Assembly (NCBI GenBank): GCA_019415505.1
Contig: DXZC01000105.1
Span: 1 to 7,447 of the forward strand
Length of the DNA stretch: 7,447 nt
Source: Peptococcaceae bacterium
GTDB taxonomy: Bacteria > Bacillota > Dehalobacteriia > UBA7702
Direction: 5' to 3'
This document shows positions 1 to 6,077 of the stretch, piece after piece. The stretch's first letter is position 1, and each line of letters begins with the position of its first letter. The notes under the pieces were generated by a model, which did not search any database, was not told the origin of the DNA, and saw only the letters and a program-made list of their open reading frames with translations. The translations under genes and the position numbers were made by a program.

Positions 1-2279
1 AGGGTCAAGGGGGCCAGGGCAATTACCAGAATCGCCAGGGCCAAGGCGGCCAAGGGAATTACCAGAACCGGCAGGGTCAAGGCGGCCAAGGGAATTACCA
101 GAACCGGCAGGGTCAAGGTGGCCAGGGCAATTATCAGAATCGCCAAGGTCAGGGCGGCCAGGGTAATTATCAGAATCGCCAGGGTCAAGGCGGCCAAGGC
201 AATTATCAGAACCGGCAGGGTCAAGGTGGCCAAGGTAACTACCAGAACCGTCAGGGCCAGACACAGAATGACCGCGGTTTCCAGCCTCGTCAGGGTCAGG
301 GCCGTCCCGCCCAAGGTAATTATCAAAATAGAGAAAAATCAGCCCCAACCGGGGAGGTCTTACGGCCCCAAGAAAAAAGGGATCCTCGCCGTTTTGAGCA
401 GAAAAGAAAAAATAATCCCTACGATAATCGCAAAAGGGACTTTGAAAAAAATAATAATGAAAACAGACGGTATCGGCCTAATCCTAAACAGAAAAAACAG
501 AAAAAGGAAGAGATGCCGCCAGTAGTGCCAAAGACTGTGGTTATTGGCGAAACAGTGGTAATTTCCGAACTAGCTAAATCTATGAGCAAAACTGCCGCCG
601 AGCTCATTAAAACCCTCTTTAATCTTGGGGTGATGGCCACGGTAAACCAGGAAATAGATAGCGATACCGCTATTATCCTTGGTGAAGAATATGGCATTGA
701 CGTAGAGGTTAAGGTCGATAAAACCATGGAAATCATGGAGGAAGATATCGACGCTGAAGGCACCTTAATGCCTAGACCGCCAGTTGTCACTGTTATGGGC
801 CATGTTGACCACGGTAAAACCTCACTGTTGGACGCAATTCGCAACACTAATGTTATTTCCCGTGAAGCCGGTGGTATAACCCAGCATATTGGCGCTTACC
901 AAGTGGAGATATCCGGTAAGAAAATTACCTTCCTGGATACCCCCGGTCATGAAGCTTTTACTTCCATGCGAGCTAGAGGCGCTCAGGTAACGGATATTGC
1001 TATCTTAGTGGTAGCCGCTGACGACGGGGTAATGCCCCAGACTGTGGAAGCCATTAACCATGCCAAGGCTGCCGAAGTTCCCATTATTGTGGCCATAAAT
1101 AAAATAGATAAACCCGGCGCTAATGTGGATAAGATTCGCCAGGAGCTTACTGAGTATGAGCTGATTGACGAGGAATGGGGCGGCAACACCATTATGGTAC
1201 CTGTTTCCGCCAAAAAGGAAGACGGTATTGAGAATCTGTTAGAAATGATCCTCCTCGTGGCGGAAGTAGCGGAATTGAAAAGTAATCCTAACCGCAATGC
1301 CAGGGGTACAGTTATTGAATCCCAGTTAGATCGGGGCCGTGGCGCCGTGGCCACAGTGCTGGTACAAAAGGGCACCCTGCATGTGGGTGACATTCTAGTG
1401 GCTGGCGCGGAATTTGCCAAGGTGCGTGCTATGATTGACGATAAGGGTCGTCGTACCAAAGCGGCTGGTCCCTCTACACCTGTGGAGATATTGGGCTTTT
1501 CCGATGTGCCTTTGGCTGGGGAAGTATTTGTCTGCGTAGATGATGAGAAGGACGCCCGTTATATTGCCGATCATAATGCTCAAGCTAAACGTGAGCATGA
1601 CATGAATAAGAGCGCCAAGGTTTCCTTGGACGATCTCTTTAAGCAGATATCCGAGGGTGAAGTTAAAGACCTGAATATCGTTTTAAAAGCCGATGTTCAC
1701 GGCTCTGTGGAGGCCCTTTCCCAATCAATCAAGAACCTCTCCACTGATGAGGTAAGGGTTAATATAATTCACAGCGGCGTTGGCGCTATTGTAGAAACCG
1801 ACGTTATGCTGGCTGAAGCCTCCGGCGCGATTATCATTGGTTTTAATGTGCGCCCGGACGTAAATACTAAAAAGGCAGCGGAAAAAGCTGGGGTAGATAT
1901 TCATATGTATAGGGTAATTTATGAGGCCCTAGATGATATTAAAGCAGCTATGAGCGGTCTTTTGGATCCCGAATTCAAGGAAGTTGTAGTAGGCCATGTA
2001 GAGGTTAGGGACGTGATTAAAGTGCCCAAGGTTGGTCTTATTGCCGGTAGCTATGTTTTAGACGGCAAGGCTGTTCGTAACGGTAAAGTACGCCTGCTCC
2101 GTAACGGTATAGTTATTCACGAAGGTGACATTGCCTCCCTACGCCGTTTCAAGGACGATGTGAAGGAAGTGCAAACCGGCTATGAATGTGGTATTTGCAT
2201 TGAAAACTTTAATGATATTAAGGTAGAGGACCAAATGGAAATCTTTATCATGGAAGAGACAAAGCGTGAATTAGAATAA
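1..2279 (+). CDS. infB: Translation initiation factor IF2 (5' partial), with N-terminal 12-residue repeats
   Basis: IF2 is the GTPase that places initiator fMet-tRNA on the 30S subunit and promotes subunit joining. The frame is open from the window edge (first full codon at 3) to TAA at 2277-2279, giving 758 visible residues; the true start lies upstream. Order seen: a repeat array of GQGGQGNYQNRQ (3-254) and decayed copies (to about 332); an Arg/Lys/Asn-rich linker ending in a lysine cluster (about 333-512); an IF2_N domain (about 520-715); and the GTPase domain. Its motifs are GHVDHGKT (798-821), GGITQHIG (switch region), DTPGHE (936-953), NKID (1098-1109) and SAK (1206-1214). The beta-barrel and C-terminal fMet-tRNA-binding domains follow, including IIGFNVRPD and YECGICIENFNDIK. 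The downstream neighbour is rbfA, as in many bacteria. No motif is missing from the visible part. The identification is very secure; only the N-terminus is unknown. Confidence 0.98.
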   Translation, partial: GQGGQGNYQNRQGQGGQGNYQNRQGQGGQGNYQNRQGQGGQGNYQNRQGQGGQGNYQNRQGQGGQGNYQNRQGQGGQGNYQNRQGQTQNDRGFQPRQGQGRPAQGNYQNREKSAPTGEVLRPQEKRDPRRFEQKRKNNPYDNRKRDFEKNNNENRRYRPNPKQKKQKKEEMPPVVPKTVVIGETVVISELAKSMSKTAAELIKTLFNLGVMATVNQEIDSDTAIILGEEYGIDVEVKVDKTMEIMEEDIDAEGTLMPRPPVVTVMGHVDHGKTSLLDAIRNTNVISREAGGITQHIGAYQVEISGKKITFLDTPGHEAFTSMRARGAQVTDIAILVVAADDGVMPQTVEAINHAKAAEVPIIVAINKIDKPGANVDKIRQELTEYELIDEEWGGNTIMVPVSAKKEDGIENLLEMILLVAEVAELKSNPNRNARGTVIESQLDRGRGAVATVLVQKGTLHVGDILVAGAEFAKVRAMIDDKGRRTKAAGPSTPVEILGFSDVPLAGEVFVCVDDEKDARYIADHNAQAKREHDMNKSAKVSLDDLFKQISEGEVKDLNIVLKADVHGSVEALSQSIKNLSTDEVRVNIIHSGVGAIVETDVMLAEASGAIIIGFNVRPDVNTKKAAEKAGVDIHMYRVIYEALDDIKAAMSGLLDPEFKEVVVGHVEVRDVIKVPKVGLIAGSYVLDGKAVRNGKVRLLRNGIVIHEGDIASLRRFKDDVKEVQTGYECGICIENFNDIKVEDQMEIFIMEETKRELE
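3..254 (+). repeat. Seven tandem 36-bp repeats encoding GQGGQGNYQNRQ within infB
   Basis: Seven head-to-tail units of 36 bases lie at 3-38, 39-74, 75-110, 111-146, 147-182, 183-218 and 219-254. Each encodes exactly the same 12 residues. The array probably continues upstream of the window, since the sequence is already inside it at the left edge. Differences among copies fall only at third codon positions (CAA/CAG, GGT/GGC/GGG, AAT/AAC, TAT/TAC, CGC/CGG/CGT). Copies 2 and 3 differ by one base. Decayed units follow at about 255-332 (GQTQNDRGFQPRQ, then GQGRPAQGNYQNRE). The product is a Gly/Gln/Asn-rich, presumably disordered segment with one Arg and one Tyr per unit. Confidence 0.97.
504..515 (+). 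promoter_or_regulatory. Candidate internal ribosome site and ATG start for a short IF2 isoform
   Basis: An in-frame ATG at 513-515 is preceded by purine-rich AAGGAAGAG (504-512), which resembles a Shine-Dalgarno but sits close to the ATG (about 4 bases after AAGGA). It falls at the junction between the repeat/basic linker and the IF2_N domain. A product from here would be 588 residues: an otherwise complete IF2 lacking the repeats. Internal starts making shorter IF2 forms are known for infB in E. coli and B. subtilis. Use of this site is inference; the purine run may simply encode the Lys/Glu-rich linker. Confidence 0.35.
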
Positions 2280-2306
2280 ATTCTTGTAAGTTGCGGATAC
2301 TGAGAT

Positions 2307-2314
2307 AAGGGGTG
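2307..2314 (+). promoter_or_regulatory. Ribosome binding site of rbfA
   Basis: AAGGGGTG, continuing into AT, is close to the consensus AAGGAGGTGAT. It lies 6 bases before ATG 2321. This spacing selects ATG 2321 over the in-frame GTG at 2312, which lies inside the Shine-Dalgarno itself. Confidence 0.85.
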
Positions 2315-2320
2315 ATATTT

Positions 2321-2689
2321 ATGGCAAATTTTCGTGGCAATAGAATTAATGAAGAATTGAAGCGGGAAATCTCTGAAATTCTCCAAAATGAAATTAAAGA
2401 CCCCGGTTTAGGTATGGTATCCATAGTTTTATGCGACGTTAGCCGCGATTTGAGCGTGGCTAAAATATATTATAGCGTTTTAGGCGATGACGCGCAGGTA
2501 CAGAGCACAAAGGAAGCCATTAAGAGAAGCTCCGGCTTTATCCGGCGGGAGGCCTCCCGCCGCTTGTCCCTGCGGCACACACCGGAATTGGTTTTCATCT
2601 ATGACGACTCCATTGAACACGGCATTAAAATAGCTAAAATTATTAACGAAGAAAAAGCTAAGCGTGGTAAAAACCATGAAGACGAATAA
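2321..2689 (+). CDS. rbfA: 30S ribosome-binding factor A
   Basis: RbfA is a small KH-type RNA-binding protein that binds the immature 30S subunit and assists late maturation at the 5' end of 16S rRNA. The 122-residue product has the usual family length. Family features are the N-terminal helix (MANFRGNRINEELKREISEI), IKDPGLG, the DVSRDLSVAKIYYSVLG strand-helix segment, a GFIRREASRRLSLRHTPEL stretch and the FIYDDSIEHG motif near the C-terminus. The C-terminal tail is short and charged (KRGKNHEDE). ATG 2321 is chosen because a strong Shine-Dalgarno lies 6 bases upstream. The gene follows infB after a 41-base gap in which I see no terminator, so cotranscription is likely. Its last 14 bases overlap the start of nrnA. 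Confidence 0.96.
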   Translation: MANFRGNRINEELKREISEILQNEIKDPGLGMVSIVLCDVSRDLSVAKIYYSVLGDDAQVQSTKEAIKRSSGFIRREASRRLSLRHTPELVFIYDDSIEHGIKIAKIINEEKAKRGKNHEDE

Positions 2690-3677
2690 TACATTTACAG
2701 AAATAAAGGAAGTTCTGGACAAAGCTAATAATATTCTTATTATCAGCCATATCCTGCCTGACGGCGATAATATCGCCTCGGTTTTGGGTATGGCTATATC
2801 CTTGGGTCTGCTGGGCAAGAATACTACGGCCCTGTGTAATGGTACGCTGCCCCAGTATTATGAGTTTTTGCCCCACCGGGATAAGCTTGTCTCCGTGGCT
2901 GAGGCCCAATGTCAACAATACGATTTGACCCTGGCTTTGGATATGTCCGATAAGGGCCGGGGCGGCGCTGAACTGGATTTTGCCTATAACAGTCCTTTGG
3001 TAGTTAATATAGACCACCATATCAGCAATGATTATTTTGGCGATTATAATTATGTGGACCCCGGCGCCGCGGCTACGGCCCAGATATTAACGGATTTTCT
3101 CCTTCAAAGCGGTTATCCCTTGAATAAGGATATAGCCACCTCATTTTATACAGGTATTCTCACGGATTCCGGTAATTTTACTTATGGTAATACCACTGCC
3201 GCAACCCTGGCTTTAGCCAGTGAGTTATTGCGATATGAACCTGATTTGGCGGAAATCCGTTTGAATGTCTTTGAAAATGTCAGCTTCAAGCGCAAAAAAA
3301 TTCTCGGTCATATCCTCAACAATGCCGTGGAATTGCCCAGTCATAATCTGGTTTATTCCACCCTGACTTATGGGGAATGCCAAGCCTTAAAGGCGGAGGG
3401 TCAAGATTTTGAAGGCGCTATAGACCATTTAATCGGCGTGAATAACGTAAAAATGGCGCTATTTTTTCGGGAAATGGAACCGAATCTGGTTAAAGTGGGT
3501 TTCAGAGGCCGTTTAGGCGCTGACGTTACTGTGGTGGCAGGCAAGTTTGGTGGCGGCGGCCATAAAGCTGCCGGCGGCTGCTCGGTAGCGGGAGACTTCA
3601 CTGCCATTGTACAGCAGGTGCTGGAGGCTTGCGTAGAATATATGAATAACTTGGAATATACGGAGAACCTGGAATAA
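2676..3677 (+). CDS. nrnA: DHH/DHHA1 phosphoesterase, NrnA-type nano-RNase / pAp phosphatase
   Basis: NrnA enzymes degrade 2-5 nt RNA fragments and dephosphorylate 3'-phosphoadenosine 5'-phosphate in the cytoplasm, using Mn2+ ions. Numbering from ATG 2676 (333 residues), the metal-binding motifs are SHILPDGDNIAS (His25, Asp29, Asp31), LALDMSDKGRGG (Asp89), NIDHH (Asp113-His114-His115) and GILTDSGNF (Asp164). The C-terminal DHHA1 domain carries GGGGHKAAGG (292-301), which binds substrate. All expected metal ligands are present. The start is uncertain: GTG 2664 is also in frame and would add four residues, and neither start has a strong Shine-Dalgarno. Translation is probably coupled to rbfA, which it overlaps by 14 bases. 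Its TAA overlaps the next ATG by one base. nrnA between rbfA and truB is a common Bacillota arrangement. Activity on c-di-AMP/pApA-type substrates cannot be excluded from sequence alone. Confidence 0.93.
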   Translation: MKTNNTFTEIKEVLDKANNILIISHILPDGDNIASVLGMAISLGLLGKNTTALCNGTLPQYYEFLPHRDKLVSVAEAQCQQYDLTLALDMSDKGRGGAELDFAYNSPLVVNIDHHISNDYFGDYNYVDPGAAATAQILTDFLLQSGYPLNKDIATSFYTGILTDSGNFTYGNTTAATLALASELLRYEPDLAEIRLNVFENVSFKRKKILGHILNNAVELPSHNLVYSTLTYGECQALKAEGQDFEGAIDHLIGVNNVKMALFFREMEPNLVKVGFRGRLGADVTVVAGKFGGGGHKAAGGCSVAGDFTAIVQQVLEACVEYMNNLEYTENLE

Positions 3678-5527
3678 TGGACGGCTTTATCAATATAAAT
3701 AAGCCCCGGAATTTTACTTCCCATGATGTGCTGAATGTATTAAAGCGCAGCTTTCCCGGTGTGAAAATAGGACATGGCGGCACCTTGGATCCTGGAGCTA
3801 CAGGGGTGCTGCCAATCTGCCTGGGTAAGGGCACAAAGCTGCAAGACTATGTTATGGGTGGCAAAAAGACCTATGTTGCGGAAATTCAGTTTGGCTATGA
3901 CAGCCCCACCTTGGATAAAGATGGGGATTATTTTGTTTACGATGCTGAGTTTTACCTAGAGCAGCATAAGCTTTCCCAGGCTTTAACGGAGTTACAAGGC
4001 GCCATAGAGCAGGTACCGCCCATGGTATCAGCCATAAAAAAGGACGGGGTGCCCCTTTATAAGCTGGCCCGTAAGGGCCAAAAGGTAGAATTAGCTACCA
4101 GGGAAGTGACAATTTACGCTATAGAGGTGTTGGACTTGCAACCAGCCGCGCCCTTCCCCTGGGTCAAATTGGAGATAACCTGCTCCAAGGGTACCTATAT
4201 TCGTTCTTTAGCCCGGGATTTGGGCCTGGCGTTAGGCACTAAGGCTGTGGTTTCAGCCTTATGCCGCACAGCGGCGGGAGCCTTTAGTCTGCCAGATTCT
4301 TATACTATAGAGGAGGTGGCGGCTTTGACCGCTGCCGGGGATTATTCCTTTTTATTGCCTCTGGAATCTATGCTGCCGGAAATGGCTGCTGTGACCACTA
4401 AAGATATGGCCGAGGTCATGTCGGCTATACGGGGCAACCACCTTACCTCTTCTCTGCCTCTGGCAATAGGGGAGACTGTGAAAATATGTGATTTCAGCGG
4501 CCGCCTTCTCGCTTTAGGTAAAGCTGAGGCGGCTGATATGGTGAAGCCCAAGAAAATTCTTTACGCTCCCAGAAACCGCAGGAAACCCCTTGAGGTATGG
4601 CATTCTGACGCTGAAGTGACCAATATCCGCCAAAATACCGCGGTGGCCCTGGGCAATTTTGACGGCGTACATTTAGGGCATAAGTACCTGCTGGAGCGTT
4701 TGGCTTTAGAGGCTGACCAGTCTAACCTACAATCTGTGGCCCTGACCTTTGCGCCTCATCCCAGAGAATACTTTAACATCGGCGACCACCGGTATTTACA
4801 AACTAAGTCAGCTAAGGCTAATCATATAGCAAAGACCGGCGTTGACGCCCTTTGGTTTATGAAATTTGACGATTCAATAGCCAATATGACAGCGGCGGAT
4901 TTTGTCGATACTATTTTAGTATCTGTTTTAAAGGCGCAAATGGTGTATGTTGGTTATAATTTTAAATTCGGTTGCTGCCCCCAGGCGGACTCCGCTTGGC
5001 TGCGGGAATATTGCGCCCATAAAGGTATTAAAGTAGAAATTTTGGCTAAAATAACCTATAGCGGTTCTGAAATCAGCAGCAGCGCCATTAGGAAAAAGCT
5101 GAGAATGGGAGATATACGCGGCGCCAATACCCTGTTGGGCTATAATTTTTCCCTTCTTGGGCCTGTGGTAACAGGCCAGCAGCTGGGGCGTACCATTGGC
5201 TTTCCCACCGCTAATGTGGATTTTTCTCCTACTGTGCTGTTACCTGCGCCTGGTATTTACACTACCTGGGCTACCTACAGGGGGCAAAGGCATCCGGCTG
5301 TAACCAATGTTGGTTACAGGCCCACGGTGGGTCAATATCCAGAGCCAACTGTAGAGGTGCACATTTTAGATGACAACCCCAATGTATATGGTGAAGAAAT
5401 GGCGGTAGAGTTTTTAAACCGTATTCGTGGCGAAGAAAAATTCCCTGATTTAAACGCCCTAAAGGTAAAAATAGCGGAAGACGCCGATAAAGCCAGGGCT
5501 TTCTTTCACCATAGAGGCAAAATGTAA
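3677..5527 (+). CDS. truB-ribF: TruB-RibF fusion: tRNA pseudouridine-55 synthase plus riboflavin kinase/FAD synthetase
   Basis: One open frame of 616 codons encodes two complete enzymes. Residues 1-297 are TruB, which converts U55 to pseudouridine in the tRNA T-loop. Its motifs are GHGGTLDPGATGVLP with catalytic Asp38, VPPMVSAIKKDG (113-124), CSKGTYIRSLARDLG (169-183) and LCRTAAGAFSL, plus a C-terminal PUA-like part ending VKPKKIL. Residues 305-616 are RibF, which makes FMN from riboflavin and FAD from FMN. The FAD-synthetase half has ALGNFDGVHLGH (324-335), TFAPHPREYF and SSSAIRKKL; the kinase half has GRTIGFPTANV (504-514) and NVGYRPTV. Leu305 (CTT, 4589-4591) stands where free RibF proteins usually begin (MEVWHS-like). 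The linker is only about seven residues (PRNRRKP). truB and ribF are normally adjacent separate genes. The start at ATG 3677 overlaps the nrnA stop. Small deviations from consensus: Asn12 in KPRNFTS (usually Gly) and Val117 (usually aromatic). Domain calls are secure; whether the chain stays intact in the cell is unknown. Confidence 0.93.
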   Translation: MDGFININKPRNFTSHDVLNVLKRSFPGVKIGHGGTLDPGATGVLPICLGKGTKLQDYVMGGKKTYVAEIQFGYDSPTLDKDGDYFVYDAEFYLEQHKLSQALTELQGAIEQVPPMVSAIKKDGVPLYKLARKGQKVELATREVTIYAIEVLDLQPAAPFPWVKLEITCSKGTYIRSLARDLGLALGTKAVVSALCRTAAGAFSLPDSYTIEEVAALTAAGDYSFLLPLESMLPEMAAVTTKDMAEVMSAIRGNHLTSSLPLAIGETVKICDFSGRLLALGKAEAADMVKPKKILYAPRNRRKPLEVWHSDAEVTNIRQNTAVALGNFDGVHLGHKYLLERLALEADQSNLQSVALTFAPHPREYFNIGDHRYLQTKSAKANHIAKTGVDALWFMKFDDSIANMTAADFVDTILVSVLKAQMVYVGYNFKFGCCPQADSAWLREYCAHKGIKVEILAKITYSGSEISSSAIRKKLRMGDIRGANTLLGYNFSLLGPVVTGQQLGRTIGFPTANVDFSPTVLLPAPGIYTTWATYRGQRHPAVTNVGYRPTVGQYPEPTVEVHILDDNPNVYGEEMAVEFLNRIRGEEKFPDLNALKVKIAEDADKARAFFHHRGKM

Positions 5528-5535
5528 AAATATTC

Positions 5536-5564
5536 TTGCCTTTTAGCAGGGTTTGTGATATTAT
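5536..5564 (+). promoter_or_regulatory. Sigma-A type promoter for rpsO
   Basis: The -35 box TTGCCT (5536-5541) and -10 box TATTAT (5559-5564) are separated by 17 bases. TGA directly before the -10 gives an extended -10 (TGn). Transcription would start near 5571, just before the folded leader. The promoter lies 8 bases after the truB-ribF stop, so rpsO can be expressed independently of the upstream operon. I see no intrinsic terminator between ribF and this promoter, so read-through may contribute. Assigned by inspection only. Confidence 0.7.
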
Positions 5565-5572
5565 AGTTTAGT

Positions 5573-5637
5573 ACCGCTTACTTTGTTCGGTGGCTCCTCA
5601 CCCCTTACAATGTTTGTGGTGAATCTGATTAAGGAGG
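5573..5637 (+). promoter_or_regulatory. Structured rpsO mRNA leader, candidate S15 autoregulatory element
   Basis: The leader folds into one long interrupted hairpin. ACCGC (5573-5577) pairs with GTGGT (5616-5620); AC (5580-5581) with GT (5612-5613); TTGT (5583-5586) with ACAA (5607-5610); and GGTG (5589-5592) with CACC (5599-5602). The apical loop is GCTCCT (5593-5598). CTCCT in that loop (5594-5598) is complementary to AGGAG (5632-5636) of the rpsO Shine-Dalgarno, which would allow a pseudoknot that blocks ribosome entry. The basal helix has a G-U pair next to a C-G pair, resembling the GU/GC element that S15 reads in 16S rRNA. S15 is known to repress its own mRNA in several bacteria through differing leader structures. 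The pairing is visible by eye; regulation by S15 here is inference. Confidence 0.6.
5631..5637 (+). promoter_or_regulatory. Ribosome binding site of rpsO
   Basis: AAGGAGG is a near-perfect match to the 16S rRNA anti-Shine-Dalgarno, 9 bases before ATG 5647. Part of it (AGGAG) can pair with the upstream hairpin loop, so its accessibility may be regulated. Confidence 0.93.
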
Positions 5638-5646
5638 AAAAGTTGC

Positions 5647-5913
5647 ATGTTGGATAAAGATGCGAAATCAGCCATTATTGAAAAGTTTAAGACCCATGAA
5701 GGCGACACCGGTTCTCCGGAGGTGCAAATAGCTATCTTAACTGCTAAGATTAGCTATCTTACGGAGCATTTGAAGGAGCACAAAAAAGATCATCATAGCC
5801 GCCGCGGTCTGTTGAAAATGGTTGGTCACAGAAGACGTCTTCTCAATTATCTGCGTAATAAAGATATTGACCGCTACAGAAACCTAATCAATGAACTCGG
5901 TTTGAGAAGGTAA
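5647..5913 (+). CDS. rpsO: 30S ribosomal protein S15
   Basis: S15 binds the central domain of 16S rRNA early in 30S assembly, nucleating binding of S6, S18 and S11, and contributes to an intersubunit bridge. The 88-residue product is typical for the family. Conserved stretches include GDTGSPEVQIAILTAKI (residues 19-35), the HLKEHKKDHHSRRGLLKMV segment and RRRLLNYLRNKD, ending GLRR. The start at ATG 5647 is fixed by the AAGGAGG site. It has its own promoter (5536-5564), leader and terminator (5921-5951), so it looks like an independent transcription unit placed between the infB operon and pnp, as in many bacteria. Confidence 0.99.
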   Translation: MLDKDAKSAIIEKFKTHEGDTGSPEVQIAILTAKISYLTEHLKEHKKDHHSRRGLLKMVGHRRRLLNYLRNKDIDRYRNLINELGLRR

Positions 5914-5920
5914 ATATTTT

Positions 5921-5951
5921 AAAGCAGGGTGTTATTCGCGCCCTGCTTTTT
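5921..5951 (+). terminator. Intrinsic terminator after rpsO
   Basis: The stem GCAGGGTG (5924-5931) pairs with CGCCCTGC (5939-5946), including one G-T pair, across a 7-base loop. It is extended at its base by AAA (5921-5923) with TTT (5947-5949) and runs into a T-rich tract (5947-5951, then more T/A). It starts 8 bases after the rpsO stop. Partial read-through into pnp remains possible, since rpsO-pnp cotranscription is known in other bacteria. Confidence 0.92.
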
Positions 5952-6077
5952 ATTATTATTAAAGTAGTTAAACGTATTTATTAATGTGGTTATATATATT
6001 TGTTTATCATAGCAGGAAAAAATCAAGTTATGTAGAATTAGTACTGGATATTAAAAAGAGAGGTAAAAGATTAAAGT
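5952..6077 (+). other. AT-rich spacer and pnp leader, no clear promoter
   Basis: This 126-base spacer is much more AT-rich than its surroundings and holds no gene or strong hairpin that I can see. Promoter-like pieces exist: TAGAAT at 6033-6038, TATATA at 5991-5996 with TTAAAC 17 bases upstream, and TATCAT at 6005-6010. None has both a good -35 and a good -10, so I do not assign a pnp promoter. GAGAGGT (6058-6064) is the best Shine-Dalgarno-like piece but lies 13 bases before the pnp ATG. Confidence 0.5.

Noticed and set aside
3..254. CRISPR-like array, because the units are 36 bases long
   Set aside because: The units are directly adjacent with no spacers, are an exact multiple of codons and encode a constant peptide inside infB.
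118..525. Arg/Ile-rich 135-residue + strand open frame across the repeats
   Set aside because: It is an out-of-frame reading of the infB repeat array. Silent changes in the infB frame alter its residues from copy to copy, so it is not conserved, and it runs out of frame into IF2_N.
419..1459. Minus-strand open frames opposite infB (419-847 and 983-1459)
   Set aside because: They are antisense shadows of a highly conserved gene, with no recognisable protein and no ribosome site.
513..2279. ATG 513 as the only start of infB
   Set aside because: The same frame is open without a stop to the left edge, with clear coding signature in the repeats. ATG 513 is at most an internal start.
2312..2320. 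GTG 2312 as the rbfA start
   Set aside because: The GTG is part of the Shine-Dalgarno sequence; ATG 2321 has correct spacing and matches the usual N-terminus of the family.
2480..3020. Minus-strand open frames opposite rbfA and nrnA
   Set aside because: The opposite strand encodes clear family proteins with all their motifs; the antisense translations show no domain.
4575..4625. A separate ribF start inside the fusion gene
   Set aside because: The position of the usual start is CTT, the AGGAAA nearby is too close, and later GTG codons lack a ribosome site. No stop ends truB before it.
5985..6040. A pnp promoter in the AT-rich spacer
   Set aside because: Several -10-like hexamers occur by chance in such AT-rich DNA, and none has a convincing -35 at the right distance.
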